A DNA stretch of 46,083 nucleotides, taken from contig JBJDZN010000009.1 of assembly GCA_051868045.1 (NCBI GenBank), positions 1 through 46,083 on the forward strand, in the 5' to 3' direction. Each line of letters begins with the position of its first letter. Position 1 is the stretch's first letter. The DNA is from CAKSQF01 sp051868045 (GTDB lineage Bacteria; Bacillota; Clostridia; Oscillospirales; CAG-272). Both the position numbers and the translations under genes were made by a program. Shown one piece after another: positions 31,958 through 41,564 of the stretch. The notes under the pieces are model-generated. The model was not told where the DNA came from. It was given only the letters and a program-made list of their open reading frames with translations, and made no database searches.

Positions 31958-34405
31958 ATGGCAACACTAACCGAAAAAACCAAAGAACAGAGTTTGCCCA
32001 TGGTGATCCTGAGGCAAAGCGTTGCTTTCCCCTCTATTCCCATGAGAATGACTCTGGATGACAATAAATCCCTTATGGCACTCAAGTCGGGAGTGGACGA
32101 CTGCATCTTTCTGATCTCGACCACCCGTCCCGGCATGATGTTTCCCACCTCCAAAAAAGACTTCGGCAAGGTGGGTGTTGTGGCAAAGATCAAGGAGGTT
32201 ACTCCGGGCGACAGCGATGCCTCGCTGACCGTAACCTTTGACTGCCTTTGCCGTGCAGAACTGATTGACTGCAAACTGGGCAGAGATGTCGACTATGCAA
32301 CCGTGGTCTGCAAGACGGTCAGCGTCATTGACGGTCATGACAGTCCCGCTCTTACCTCTCTGCGAAATGACGCAATGGACTTCTTCGATCATTTTGCCAA
32401 AATGATTCCCGGATTCAACAAGGAAGTGACCGATGCGGTTCGCAGAACCGAGAATCCGGGACAGCTTGCCGATTTCATTGCCGGCAGTGTTTTCATCCGT
32501 CTTGACCATAAGCAGGCGATTCTGAACGAATTTGATCCCATTCTTCGTCTGAAGAAGCTGGTTGAGATGTTCGACGATGAGGCTGCTCTGATTGAAAATG
32601 AGATAGAACTGCATAAGCGAACCCGTGCCAAAATTGAAGAGAATCAGCGGGACTATTATCTCCGTGAGCAGATGCGGGTGATCCGTGAGGAACTGGGTGA
32701 GGATGACGACAGCGATTCCGAGTATTTTGAACTGTCCCAGAAGATCATGCACCTGTCCATGCCCGATAGCAACAAGGAAAAACTGCTGAAGGAGCTTCGC
32801 AAACTGTCCAAACTGCCCTATGGTTCCCCTGAATCCAATGTGATCAGAGCGTATCTGGACACCTGCCTGGAGCTTCCCTGGGGAAAAACCTCCGCTGACC
32901 GTCTGGATCTCGCTGCCGCATCCAAGATTCTGGAGAAGGATCACGACGGCATGAAGGAGATCAAGGACCGGATTCTGGAGTTTATCGCCGTTCGCAAGCT
33001 GGCAAACGGAAATAAGAACCAGATTCTCTGCCTGGTAGGCGCACCCGGTGTCGGTAAGACATCGGTGGCATCCTCCATTGCCCACGCACTGAAGCGGAAA
33101 TATGTCCGTGTGTCGCTGGGCGGCGTACGGGATGAGGCAGACATCAGAGGACACCGGAAAACCTATATCGGTGCCATGCCCGGTCGGATTATCAATGCCC
33201 TGATTGAGGCAAAGACCTCCAATCCCCTGATTCTGCTGGACGAAATCGATAAGTTGACCCGTGATGCCCACGGCGATCCTGCCTCCGCTCTTCTGGAGGT
33301 GCTGGACCCCGATCAGAACAAGACCTTCCGGGATCATTTTATTGAGCTGCCCTTTGATCTGTCTGACTGCCTGTTCATCGCCACCGCCAACACACTGGAT
33401 ACCATCCCCCGTCCTCTACTGGACAGGATGGAGGTCATTGAACTGAAATCCTACAGCCGTTCGGAGAAGCTGTCCATCGCCAAGAATCATCTGGTGGGCA
33501 AACAGCTGTCCAAACACGGTATGAATAAGCGTCAGGTGCGCATCGAAGATGATGCCCTGATGGAGATCATTGATCACTATACCCATGAGGCGGGCGTTCG
33601 TGGACTGGAACGGGAAATTGCCGCCATTTGCCGTAAAGTGGCAAGAAAAATGGTGGAAAATCCCGAAAAGAAGTCCTATAAAATCACGAAATCCGATCTT
33701 CCTTTCTATCTCGGCAATGCCAAAGTGCTGGACGAGACCCTGTCCCCCTCTGACGAGATCGGCGTGGTCAACGGTCTCGCCTACACCGAGGTGGGCGGCG
33801 ATCTGCTCAAGGTGGAAGCCGTCTCCATGGAGGGAACGGGCAAACTGGAGTTGACCGGCTCGCTGGGCGATGTCATGATCGAATCGGCAAAAATTGCGCT
33901 GTCGGTGATTCGTACCCGTGCGAAAAAGCTGGGAATCGCTCCCGATTTTCATAAAACCAAGGATATTCACATTCATTTTCCCGAGGGTGCCGTACCCAAG
34001 GACGGACCCAGTGCCGGCGTCACTATCGTGACGGCTCTCGCCAGTGAACTGTCGGGAACTCCCGTTCGACGGGACGTGGCAATGACCGGAGAGGTGACGC
34101 TCCACGGCAGAGTTCTTGCTATCGGCGGACTGCGGGAAAAGACCATGGCTGCCTATAAGGCGGGAGTCAAGGTCGTGCTGATTCCGGCGGATAACAAGCC
34201 CGATTACGAGCGTCTGGACGACTACATAAAGGAGGGCATGAAGTTTATCTTCTGCTCAACTGTCGATGATGTTCTCTCCGTCGCTCTTGTTCCGGCGAAG
34301 CTCCCCGTAGACTCGGGAGAGTGCATCGAGGATAAGCGTCTGAACGTTTTCCCGACCTCCAAATCAGCCAAAAACGGTGAGGGAATCAGCGACGCAGCCG
34401 TATAA
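31958..34405 (+). CDS. lon: ATP-dependent Lon protease
   Basis: Lon degrades misfolded and regulatory proteins in the cytosol as a hexamer. The 815-residue protein has an N-terminal substrate domain, then a AAA+ module with Walker A GAPGVGKTS (about 361-369) and Walker B ILLDEIDK. The C-terminal protease carries the Ser-Lys dyad S685 (KDGPSAG) and K728 (GLREKT), at the standard 43-residue spacing. AGGAGA precedes ATG 31958. The gene heads a run containing engB and lysA; lon followed by engB is a common Bacillota arrangement. Confidence 0.97.
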   Translation: MATLTEKTKEQSLPMVILRQSVAFPSIPMRMTLDDNKSLMALKSGVDDCIFLISTTRPGMMFPTSKKDFGKVGVVAKIKEVTPGDSDASLTVTFDCLCRAELIDCKLGRDVDYATVVCKTVSVIDGHDSPALTSLRNDAMDFFDHFAKMIPGFNKEVTDAVRRTENPGQLADFIAGSVFIRLDHKQAILNEFDPILRLKKLVEMFDDEAALIENEIELHKRTRAKIEENQRDYYLREQMRVIREELGEDDDSDSEYFELSQKIMHLSMPDSNKEKLLKELRKLSKLPYGSPESNVIRAYLDTCLELPWGKTSADRLDLAAASKILEKDHDGMKEIKDRILEFIAVRKLANGNKNQILCLVGAPGVGKTSVASSIAHALKRKYVRVSLGGVRDEADIRGHRKTYIGAMPGRIINALIEAKTSNPLILLDEIDKLTRDAHGDPASALLEVLDPDQNKTFRDHFIELPFDLSDCLFIATANTLDTIPRPLLDRMEVIELKSYSRSEKLSIAKNHLVGKQLSKHGMNKRQVRIEDDALMEIIDHYTHEAGVRGLEREIAAICRKVARKMVENPEKKSYKITKSDLPFYLGNAKVLDETLSPSDEIGVVNGLAYTEVGGDLLKVEAVSMEGTGKLELTGSLGDVMIESAKIALSVIRTRAKKLGIAPDFHKTKDIHIHFPEGAVPKDGPSAGVTIVTALASELSGTPVRRDVAMTGEVTLHGRVLAIGGLREKTMAAYKAGVKVVLIPADNKPDYERLDDYIKEGMKFIFCSTVDDVLSVALVPAKLPVDSGECIEDKRLNVFPTSKSAKNGEGISDAAV

Positions 34406-34427
34406 AAATCAGAAAGGCAGGGCATCA

Positions 34428-35027
34428 ATGGAACCCAATTTTGTCAAAACTACTCTTCGGATCACAGCCGGACTGAAAAGTCAGTTCCCAACGGATTCTC
34501 TGCCGCAGATTGCTCTGTCGGGGCGGTCCAACGTGGGCAAAAGCTCACTGATCAACCGTCTGATCGGCAGAAAATCGCTGGCAAGAGTCAGTTCAAGTCC
34601 CGGAAAGACCATTACCGTCAATTTTTATGAGGTAGACGCATCCTTCTATCTCGTGGATCTGCCCGGATACGGTTATGCCAGACGTCCCGGGGAGGACCGT
34701 GCCAGATGGTCGGAGCTGACCGACGGTTATTTCGGAAGCGGAAAGCAGAAAAACGACCGTATTGCGGCGGTTGCCCAACTGATTGATCTCAAAGTGGGAC
34801 CCACCGCCGACGATCTGACCATGCTGGACTTCCTGACGAGAGTCGGCATCCCTTTTTTCGTCATCGCCACAAAGGCGGATAAACTGAACAAAACCGAGCG
34901 GACCCAAGCGATGGAAAAACTGCTCGCCTGCCCGTATCTTGCGGGAAGGACGGTGATCCCTTTCTCGGCGCAAAGCGGAGAGGGTAAGGATGAGATCATA
35001 TCTGAAATCGGAAAATATCTGGCATAA
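34428..35027 (+). CDS. engB: Ribosome biogenesis GTPase EngB/YsxC
   Basis: EngB is an essential GTPase in large ribosomal subunit assembly. The 199-residue protein shows GRSNVGKSS (P-loop), a switch region SSSPGKTITVNFY, DLPGYGYA (G3) and TKADK (G4). The start at 34428 is preferred, with AAAGG upstream, over an in-frame start inside lon. It begins 22 nt after lon, so the two are probably co-expressed. Confidence 0.96.
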   Translation: MEPNFVKTTLRITAGLKSQFPTDSLPQIALSGRSNVGKSSLINRLIGRKSLARVSSSPGKTITVNFYEVDASFYLVDLPGYGYARRPGEDRARWSELTDGYFGSGKQKNDRIAAVAQLIDLKVGPTADDLTMLDFLTRVGIPFFVIATKADKLNKTERTQAMEKLLACPYLAGRTVIPFSAQSGEGKDEIISEIGKYLA

Positions 35028-35077
35028 ACTGCCGGAACAGAAAAAATGAAAGAGTAAAACCAAGGAGAACCCGAAAT

Positions 35078-36373
35078 ATGCTTCACCCCTGTTATAATAT
35101 CGGAACAAATGGAAATCTCACCATCGGCGGAACCGATACGGTAGAACTTGCCAAAAAATACGGAACCCCTCTCTATGTCATGGACGAAAATACGGTTCGG
35201 GCAAATATGCGGACCTATCAGTCTGCCGCCGAGCGGTACTTCGGAAAGGGAAGCGAGATTCACTATGCCAGTAAAGCCCTTTCCTGCAAGGAGATTTACC
35301 GAATCGCTGCCGATGAGGGAATTTATGTGGATTTGGTCTCCCTTGGAGAATTGTATACGGCTCAGGCGGCAGGATTCCCTCTGGAGAAAGCCTGCCTGCA
35401 CGGAAACAATAAGACCGACAGTGAAATCCGTGCCGCAATTGAGGCAGGGGTTGGGGAATTCATGGTGGATTCCTTTGAGGAACTGGAGGCACTGGACCGG
35501 ATTGCAGGTGAGATGGGCAAGATACAGCCCATTATGCTTCGGCTGACTCCCAATATTGATCCCCATACCCAGAAGGCGATCTCAACCGGTGAGCTGGATT
35601 CCAAATTCGGCACGCCCATCGTAACGGGACAGGCTGAAAAACTGGTCCGTCTGGCACTTTCCAAGAAGAATGTTCTTCTGATGGGCTTTCATAGCCATAT
35701 CGGATCCCAGATTCAGGAAAGTCAGCCCTATCGGGATCAGATGCTGGTTATGCTTGAGTTCATGGCAGATATGAAGGCGAAAACCGGATATGAGGCAAAA
35801 AAGATCAATCTGGGCGGCGGTTTCGGCGTTGCGTATACCGAAAACGATCCCCGGGTGGATTATGAGAACAATATCCGTGAAATCGGTGCCGTACTGGACG
35901 AACTTTGCGGGAAATTCCAACTGAATAAGCCCGCTATCCTTATGGAGCCGGGGCGGTCCATTGTTGCAGCCGCCGGGCTTACCCTGTACACCGTGGGCAG
36001 TGTTAAGGAAATCGAGGGTGTGCGCACCTACGTGTCGGTGGACGGCGGTATGACCGACAATCCCCGGTATGCCCTCTATCAGTCCAAATATACCGCTCTG
36101 ATCGCCAATAAGGCGTCGGAACCCAAAACGCTGAACTGTACCATTGCCGGCAGGTGCTGCGAGTCAGGCGATCTGATCGGTGAAAATATGATGATTCAGC
36201 CCGCCGAGCGGGGAGATATCCTTGCCGTTCTGGTGACGGGTGCCTATAATTATTCCATGGCATCCAACTATAACCGTGTTCCCAGACCCGCTATGGTCTT
36301 TGTCCGGGACGGACAGGATCGTCTGGCAATCCGTCGTGAGCCCTATGAGGATTTGTACCGAAACGATATCTGA
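35078..36373 (+). CDS. lysA: Diaminopimelate decarboxylase
   Basis: LysA makes lysine from meso-diaminopimelate, the last step of lysine synthesis. The 431-residue fold-type III PLP enzyme has its cofactor lysine K66 in HYASKAL, the phosphate-binding GGGFG loop in NLGGGFGVAY, and the C-terminal GRCCESGD and YNYSMASNYNR segments that form the dimer active site. AAGGAGA precedes ATG 35078. It is flanked by engB and an M50 protease; no other lysine gene is near. Confidence 0.96.
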   Translation: MLHPCYNIGTNGNLTIGGTDTVELAKKYGTPLYVMDENTVRANMRTYQSAAERYFGKGSEIHYASKALSCKEIYRIAADEGIYVDLVSLGELYTAQAAGFPLEKACLHGNNKTDSEIRAAIEAGVGEFMVDSFEELEALDRIAGEMGKIQPIMLRLTPNIDPHTQKAISTGELDSKFGTPIVTGQAEKLVRLALSKKNVLLMGFHSHIGSQIQESQPYRDQMLVMLEFMADMKAKTGYEAKKINLGGGFGVAYTENDPRVDYENNIREIGAVLDELCGKFQLNKPAILMEPGRSIVAAAGLTLYTVGSVKEIEGVRTYVSVDGGMTDNPRYALYQSKYTALIANKASEPKTLNCTIAGRCCESGDLIGENMMIQPAERGDILAVLVTGAYNYSMASNYNRVPRPAMVFVRDGQDRLAIRREPYEDLYRNDI

Positions 36374-36403
36374 TATCTGAAAGAATGAAGGAGAGAGTTT
36401 TCC

Positions 36404-37141
36404 ATGCTGTTAAACTATCTGAGGTCGGGAATGTCAGCCCGTGAAATGTTGGTAATGCTTCTGATGACCATTCCGATCATCCTGATCTCCCTGACCGTTC
36501 ATGAGGTGGCACATGGATATGTCTCCTATAAGCTGGGGGACCCCACTGCCCGCAATCTCGGCAGGCTGTCCCTCAATCCACTGAAGCATCTTGACCCCTT
36601 GGGCGCGCTTTCCATGTTGCTTTTCGGCATCGGATGGGCAAAGCCGGTTCCGGTCAATGCCAGATATTATAAGAAACCCAAGCAGGGCATGGCTCTTACC
36701 GCCCTGGCGGGTCCCTGCGCCAATCTTCTGCTGGCTTTTATCGGTGTTGTCGTTTTTGTGATTCTGGGACATTGCAATCTGTTTTCCCACGTAATTGAGA
36801 TCGGTGATACGATCTATTACGACCCCGATTACGTCTGGCAGCTGGTTCTTTATGGGTTTGTTCAGAATTTCATTATGCTGAATGCCTATCTTGCTGTCTT
36901 CAACCTGCTCCCCGTTCCGCCCTTTGACGGCTCCCGCATTGCTTTTGTCTTCCTGCCCGACCGATTCTACTTTGCTGTCATGAAATATGAGCGGATCATA
37001 ATGCTTGTCGTCCTGCTCCTGATCTGTACGTGTGTTCTTACGCTGCCCTTCGGTTATCTTTCCGATCTGCTGATATCCGGAATGACCGCACTGGTGAACG
37101 CCGTCTGGAATGCCATTGCTGCCCTGTTTGCCATGTTTTGA
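36404..37141 (+). CDS. Site-2 protease family (M50) membrane metalloprotease
   Basis: This 245-residue integral membrane protein has the M50 zinc motif HEVAHG (H33, E34, H37) in its first transmembrane region and the distal ligand D175 in PVPPFDGSRI. Four to five hydrophobic segments are visible, with LAGPCANLLLAFIGVVVFVI marking the middle one. It lacks a PDZ domain, placing it with the YwhC/Rip-like minimal enzymes rather than RseP. The substrate is unknown. The position just before scpA recurs in Bacillota. Confidence 0.92.
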   Translation: MLLNYLRSGMSAREMLVMLLMTIPIILISLTVHEVAHGYVSYKLGDPTARNLGRLSLNPLKHLDPLGALSMLLFGIGWAKPVPVNARYYKKPKQGMALTALAGPCANLLLAFIGVVVFVILGHCNLFSHVIEIGDTIYYDPDYVWQLVLYGFVQNFIMLNAYLAVFNLLPVPPFDGSRIAFVFLPDRFYFAVMKYERIIMLVVLLLICTCVLTLPFGYLSDLLISGMTALVNAVWNAIAALFAMF

Positions 37142-37150
37142 TCGACGATT

Positions 37151-37891
37151 ATGGAATACGAGGAACTTTCATTCAAACTGGAGGTTTTCGAGGGTCCACT
37201 CGATCTCCTTCTGTCGCTGATCGCCAAGAATAAGGTCAGCATTTACGATATTCCCATCTCCCTGATTTTTGATCAGTACATGGAGACGATTGAACGGATG
37301 CAGAAGCTGGACATGGATGTTGCCGGGGAATTTCTCGAGATGGCGTCCAGACTGATGCTGATCAAAAGTAAAATGCTCCTGCCCAAGCCCGAAGCCGAGA
37401 AGGCGGAGGACCCCAGAAAAGAACTGGTAGATGCCCTTCTGGAATATCGGAAGGCAAAGCTGGAGGCAGGAATGCTCAGGGAACGTTATCAGGACTATCA
37501 GGGTCGTTTTATAAAGGAGACCGACGAGGTCGGCATCGACCGTACCTATGTCTGCGACCATACCACAGAGCAGCTTACCAAGGCATTCGATCGGATGCTC
37601 TTTCGCCTGAAGATGGAGAAGGAGAATCATACCGACCTGCCCATCAAGACCCTGAACGCCATCCTGACCCGTAAAATTACCCCTATCCCCGAAAAGTTGT
37701 TTGCCATTCTTCGCAGCCTGCGTAAAAAGGGGGATCAGAGCTTTGAGGAGATTCTGCTGACTTCTCAAAGTAAAAGCGATTTGATCGCTTCTTTTATGGC
37801 GATTCTGACCCTGATCCGTACCGGCAGAATTTCCTGCTACGGAGATGAAGAGAACCCCATGATAAAAATGAACCGTAAGGAGTCTGTCTGA
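37151..37891 (+). CDS. scpA: Segregation and condensation protein A
   Basis: ScpA is the kleisin subunit that bridges SMC heads in the bacterial condensin complex. The 246-residue protein has the N-terminal SMC-neck binding segment EVFEGPLDLLLSLI, then IPISLIFDQYM and EFLEMASRLMLIKSKMLLP, a charged linker and a C-terminal winged helix around FMAILTLIRTGRI. It overlaps scpB by one base (TGATG), implying coupled translation and balanced stoichiometry. Confidence 0.95.
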   Translation: MEYEELSFKLEVFEGPLDLLLSLIAKNKVSIYDIPISLIFDQYMETIERMQKLDMDVAGEFLEMASRLMLIKSKMLLPKPEAEKAEDPRKELVDALLEYRKAKLEAGMLRERYQDYQGRFIKETDEVGIDRTYVCDHTTEQLTKAFDRMLFRLKMEKENHTDLPIKTLNAILTRKITPIPEKLFAILRSLRKKGDQSFEEILLTSQSKSDLIASFMAILTLIRTGRISCYGDEENPMIKMNRKESV

Positions 37892-38472
37892 TGTCCGTTT
37901 TCACCGATCAAACTGAATTTTCGGTGTCCGATGAGGAAGCCGAGGAGATCATTGAGGCGATGCTGTTTGCCGCAGGCTATCCTCTGGAGTATGCTAAAAT
38001 CGCCGAAATTCTCTCTCTTCCCGTGTCCACTGTCAGGGAAATCATCGCCCATATGAAGGAAGGCTATCAAAGCGGTCACCGAGGCATTCAGATTGTAACG
38101 CTGGATCGCAGTGTTCAGCTTTGTACCAAGGAAAAGTACGAGGATTATATTCGTCTCGCCCTTGGAATCCGCCAGAGAGGCAAGCTGTCCAATGCCTGCC
38201 TGGAGGTACTGGCGATTATCGCCTATAATCAGCCCATCACAAAGGCAGTCATCGAGCAGATTCGGGGGGTGGATTCGGGTTATGCCATCTCGGCACTGAC
38301 CGAAAAATCGCTGATTGAGGTCAAAGGTCGGCTGGATGTCCCCGGGAAACCCAATCTGTACGGCACTACCGCCGATTTTCTCCGTGTTTTCGGGGTGGAA
38401 TCCCTTGACGATCTGCCAAAGCCGGCGGATCCCGAGAAGAGCGGGGAAGCCGTCACCATTGAAGGAATCTGA
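37891..38472 (+). CDS. scpB: Segregation and condensation protein B
   Basis: ScpB dimerises and binds the ScpA linker to complete the SMC-ScpAB condensin. The 193-residue protein holds two winged-helix domains, with hallmark segments EAMLFAAGYPL, LEVLAIIAYNQPITKAVIEQIRGV and YGTTADFLRVFG. The length is normal. Confidence 0.96.
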   Translation: MSVFTDQTEFSVSDEEAEEIIEAMLFAAGYPLEYAKIAEILSLPVSTVREIIAHMKEGYQSGHRGIQIVTLDRSVQLCTKEKYEDYIRLALGIRQRGKLSNACLEVLAIIAYNQPITKAVIEQIRGVDSGYAISALTEKSLIEVKGRLDVPGKPNLYGTTADFLRVFGVESLDDLPKPADPEKSGEAVTIEGI

Positions 38473-38521
38473 CCAACTGCCGGAACAATCCCGATAAATG
38501 CCGATAAAGGGAGAATTTGCC

Positions 38522-38923
38522 ATGAAAAAACTCTTTTTCATCCTGATGCTTCTATTGTTATGCCCTGTCTTCCTGTCCTGCGGTCCAAAACTGCTCAGTG
38601 AGCAGGAGGCAAACGACTATGTTGATGCCACCGAGTATGTGGATTCAGGTGTCCGCACGACCTTTGAGGCGACCGTGTCCGAAATCGGCAAATATACGCT
38701 GACCGTGATTCCCGACGAGGACTCAAACGAGGCAAATTCTTCCGATCTCATTGCCGTATCGGTGTCCGGCTCCGATCCGGTAGTGGATGAATCGGGGAAT
38801 GCCATCTCCCTGTCCGACCTTCAGGCGGGAGACCGTGTGATTATTTGTTACGACGGGAAACTTCTCGAAAGCTATCCGGCACGGATTTCTCAGTGTTATG
38901 AGGTCAAAAAGACCGGCGAATAA
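38522..38923 (+). CDS. Small predicted lipoprotein
   Basis: This 133-residue protein starts at ATG 38522 after AAAGGGAG and has a lipoprotein signal peptide ending in lipobox VFLSC (C20). The rest alternates short beta-like segments, VSEIGKYTLTVIPD, DLIAVSVSG, LQAGDRVIICYDGKL and YPARISQCYEV. These recall small beta-barrel extracytoplasmic proteins of the DUF3221 kind; that resemblance is only suggestive. It is inserted between scpB and the DUF2953-gerW pair. Function unknown. Confidence 0.75.
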   Translation: MKKLFFILMLLLLCPVFLSCGPKLLSEQEANDYVDATEYVDSGVRTTFEATVSEIGKYTLTVIPDEDSNEANSSDLIAVSVSGSDPVVDESGNAISLSDLQAGDRVIICYDGKLLESYPARISQCYEVKKTGE

Positions 38924-38977
38924 ATAAATCCACAGAATCCACAGATTCCACCGAATGGAAAGGAAGGTGACCGACGC

Positions 38978-39712
38978 TTGACGGCACTGATTGTCATCGG
39001 CTGTATTCTGCTCTTTTTCTGGCTTGTGGGGATGCTCCGGGCAAATCTGATTCTGATCTACGACGGTCAGCTGGTCCTTTCCCTGCGGGTGCTTTTCCTG
39101 AATATCCGATTGGTGCCGGGAAAGAAGAAAATTCCGAATCCCGAGCACTATTCACCCGGGAAATACCGGAAGATGCTGGCAAAAAAGGCGAAAAAAGAAC
39201 AAAAAAAACAGGCAAATGCTCAAAAAAAACTGGAAAAGAAGAAGCAATCCGAAGCAAAGAAGAAAACTGCCGCCCCACAAAATATGCCTGCCCGGAAAAA
39301 GCCCCAAAAAAGTGTTGCCGATATTTTGGATCTGGTCTGGCAGATTCTCGAAATGGTCAAAGGACTGGTCAGAAGTTTCGGAAAGCATTTTCGTATTGAA
39401 GCGGTCAGGCTGAAAATCACCGTTGCCGGTGAGGATGCCGCAAAAACGGCAATAATGTACGGGATGGTCTGCCAAGGCGTGGCGTATCTGATTGAGATTC
39501 TGTCCACCGTCACCAATTTCAAGGCAAAGCATCGGGAGAACATCTCGGTGGAAGCCGATTTCCTGTCGGAAAAATCAACGGCAGATCTCCATCTGATCTT
39601 CCGTCTGCGTGTGTGGCATCTTTTTGCCATGGTATTTGCGGCACTGGGCGGATTCATCCGGAAGCGTTTTTTCGATCCGGAAAAATCTAAGACAACGGCT
39701 AAGGGAAAATAA
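38978..39712 (+). CDS. DUF2953 membrane protein (YtfI-like)
   Basis: The 244-residue protein has one N-terminal transmembrane segment (LIVIGCILLFFWLVGML), a Lys/Ala/Gln-rich segment of about 50 residues, and a C-terminal DUF2953-like region with FRIEAVRLKITVAGEDAAKTAIMYG and a second hydrophobic stretch. The start is TTG 38978, with GGAAGGTG 8 nt upstream; no ATG is available before the membrane segment. DUF2953 genes commonly precede gerW (Bacillus ytfI-ytfJ), as here, but their role is not established. Confidence 0.85.
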   Translation: MTALIVIGCILLFFWLVGMLRANLILIYDGQLVLSLRVLFLNIRLVPGKKKIPNPEHYSPGKYRKMLAKKAKKEQKKQANAQKKLEKKKQSEAKKKTAAPQNMPARKKPQKSVADILDLVWQILEMVKGLVRSFGKHFRIEAVRLKITVAGEDAAKTAIMYGMVCQGVAYLIEILSTVTNFKAKHRENISVEADFLSEKSTADLHLIFRLRVWHLFAMVFAALGGFIRKRFFDPEKSKTTAKGK

Positions 39713-39735
39713 TATCTATATACGGAGGTAAGAGT

Positions 39736-40263
39736 ATGGAAGAAAGTAAACTGACAGGTGTGATCAACACCTCTCTCTCAAACATTAAGGAGATCATTGA
39801 CGTCAACACGGTTGTCGGACAGCCGGTTGCCACCACCGGTGGTACGGTGATCATCCCCGTCTCCAAGGTTGCCATGGGTTATGCCTCTGGCGGCGTGGAC
39901 TTTTTCGGAAAGAATGTCACCCCCAATCAGAAGTCGGCGAACTTCGGCGGAGGCGGCGGAACCGGCGTGACTCTGACTCCGGTGGGATTTCTGATCACCA
40001 AGGCGGACGGCAGTGTGGAATATCTGCCTGTCAGCGCACCCGGCGTATCCAACGGCGCACCGGTTCCCGACAAGATCGACAAGATCGTGGATTTTGCCGA
40101 GCGTTCCCCTGAAATCGTGGAAAAGATTCTGAAGCTGATCAAAAAGAAGAAGAACAACGATGAGCCGGCAAAATCGGACGACGGTTCTGCGGATGCGGAA
40201 AATGCGCCTGCTTCCGCAGATGGCGAGACCGCTTCGGTCGAGTCTGCTGAACCCGAGTCATAA
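39736..40263 (+). CDS. gerW: GerW family sporulation protein (YtfJ)
   Basis: GerW/YtfJ is a forespore-expressed protein required for germination in Bacillus. The 175-residue protein matches well: VGQPVATTGGTVIIPVSKVAMGYASGG in the first half, a glycine run FGGGGGTGV, then TPVGFLITKADGSVEYLPV. The C-terminal 40 residues are acidic and Ala/Ser-rich and differ from the basic ending of many homologues. Its presence, with Spo0A and CotJ, supports a functional sporulation pathway. Confidence 0.93.
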   Translation: MEESKLTGVINTSLSNIKEIIDVNTVVGQPVATTGGTVIIPVSKVAMGYASGGVDFFGKNVTPNQKSANFGGGGGTGVTLTPVGFLITKADGSVEYLPVSAPGVSNGAPVPDKIDKIVDFAERSPEIVEKILKLIKKKKNNDEPAKSDDGSADAENAPASADGETASVESAEPES

Positions 40264-40274
40264 AGAAAATCCCC

Positions 40275-40309
40275 CTCTCATAGAATGAAACGATTCCAAT
40301 GAGAGAGGA
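40275..40309 (+). promoter_or_regulatory. Hairpin sequestering the ribosome binding site of the DD-carboxypeptidase
   Basis: CTCTCAT (40275-40281) pairs with ATGAGAG (40299-40305); in an alternative register CCTCTC pairs with GAGAGG (40303-40308). Either pairing covers the GAGAGGA ribosome binding site (40303-40309) that lies 9 nt before TTG 40319. Confidence 0.4.
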
Positions 40310-40318
40310 TGATCGTCT

Positions 40319-41518
40319 TTGCGGTGGCGCATGGGTGCAGGAACCCGCTTTTTAGCGGTGCTGATGGGAATATGCCTGCTCTTTTTCGGCATCAGCCCAA
40401 TGGTTCCGGAGGCGGAGGAGCCTGACGAATCCCCGCCGACCGTTTCCGCACAGGCGGCAATCCTTCGGTCTGCGGACGGAGTGGTGCTGTATACGAAGAA
40501 CAGCGACGTCCGTCTGCCCATGGCAAGTACCACTAAAATCATGACGGCACTGGTGGCGATAGAACAGCTTCCCGCCGACAGCGTCATTACCGTCCCCAAG
40601 GAGGCGGTAGGGGTTGAGGGTTCCTCTGCCTATCTGATTGCAGGGGAGCAGATCACCCTTACCGATCTGCTCTACGCCCTGCTATTGCAGAGTGCCAACG
40701 ATGCGGCAACTGCCATTGCCATCGCCGTTTCGGGCAGTGTGGAGAGCTTTGCGGAGCTTATGAATAAGCGGGCGAAGGAGATGGGACTTACCAATACCCA
40801 TTTCTGCAATCCCCACGGGCTGGACGATCCCGATCATTACACCTCGGCGGCGGATCTTGCCGAAATTGCCGCCTGCGCCCTGCAGAATCCCGAATTCCGG
40901 AAGATCGTGTCCGAGCGGAAGTATGTGTCTACCTCCCTGTCAGAGGTTACGAGATGGTTCACTAACCATAACCGGATGCTGATGACCTACGATGGGGCAA
41001 TTGGGGTCAAGACCGGCTATACCATGCGGACGGGAAGATGTCTTGTCTCTGCGGCGGAACGGGACGGATTGACGTTGATTGCCGTCACCCTGCGGGACCC
41101 CGATGACTGGCGGGATCATACCGCCATGCTGGACTACGGCTATTCGTGCTTTGAAAAGGTGACGCTGGCAACACCGGGAGAAATTACCGCAGAACTTCTC
41201 CTTGAGGGGGGAGTCACCGATCGGGTGCGCTGTTCAAACCGTCAGGAACTGACGGTCTGGATGCCCAAGGGGACGGAATCCGACTATGAGGTGCAGATTC
41301 AGTTGCCGAATTTTGAATATGCCCCCGTCTCACCCGATGAAGCGGAGGGAAAAGTCCTGTTTTTGCAGGACGGGCGAGTCATCGGAACGCTGGAACTCTA
41401 TCCCGAATGGGAGGTTCAGGCAGAGGAACTGCCGCCCACACTGCTTGAAAAAATCGCCTCTTTTTTTCTCAGTATTCTTCGGTTTGTGGGAACTTTGCTT
41501 GCCAAAAGGGCAAGATAA
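40319..41518 (+). CDS. D-alanyl-D-alanine carboxypeptidase (penicillin-binding protein 5/6 family)
   Basis: This serine DD-carboxypeptidase trims the terminal D-alanine of peptidoglycan stems outside the cell. The 399-residue protein has a signal peptide (LAVLMGICLLFFGISP), and the active-site motifs are complete: S70-T-T-K73, S125-A-N127 and K231-T-G233. A C-terminal PBP5-like domain and a hydrophobic amphipathic tail (FFLSILRFVGTLLAKRAR) suit membrane anchoring. The start is TTG 40319, 9 nt after GAGAGGA; the next ATG (40331) is too distant. Position after gerW recalls dacF/dacB-type sporulation carboxypeptidases, but a vegetative role is equally possible. Confidence 0.92.
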   Translation: MRWRMGAGTRFLAVLMGICLLFFGISPMVPEAEEPDESPPTVSAQAAILRSADGVVLYTKNSDVRLPMASTTKIMTALVAIEQLPADSVITVPKEAVGVEGSSAYLIAGEQITLTDLLYALLLQSANDAATAIAIAVSGSVESFAELMNKRAKEMGLTNTHFCNPHGLDDPDHYTSAADLAEIAACALQNPEFRKIVSERKYVSTSLSEVTRWFTNHNRMLMTYDGAIGVKTGYTMRTGRCLVSAAERDGLTLIAVTLRDPDDWRDHTAMLDYGYSCFEKVTLATPGEITAELLLEGGVTDRVRCSNRQELTVWMPKGTESDYEVQIQLPNFEYAPVSPDEAEGKVLFLQDGRVIGTLELYPEWEVQAEELPPTLLEKIASFFLSILRFVGTLLAKRAR

Positions 41519-41564
41519 CGCCAACCGTATCGCATAAAAGAAAGGCATTGAAAACAAAACAACA

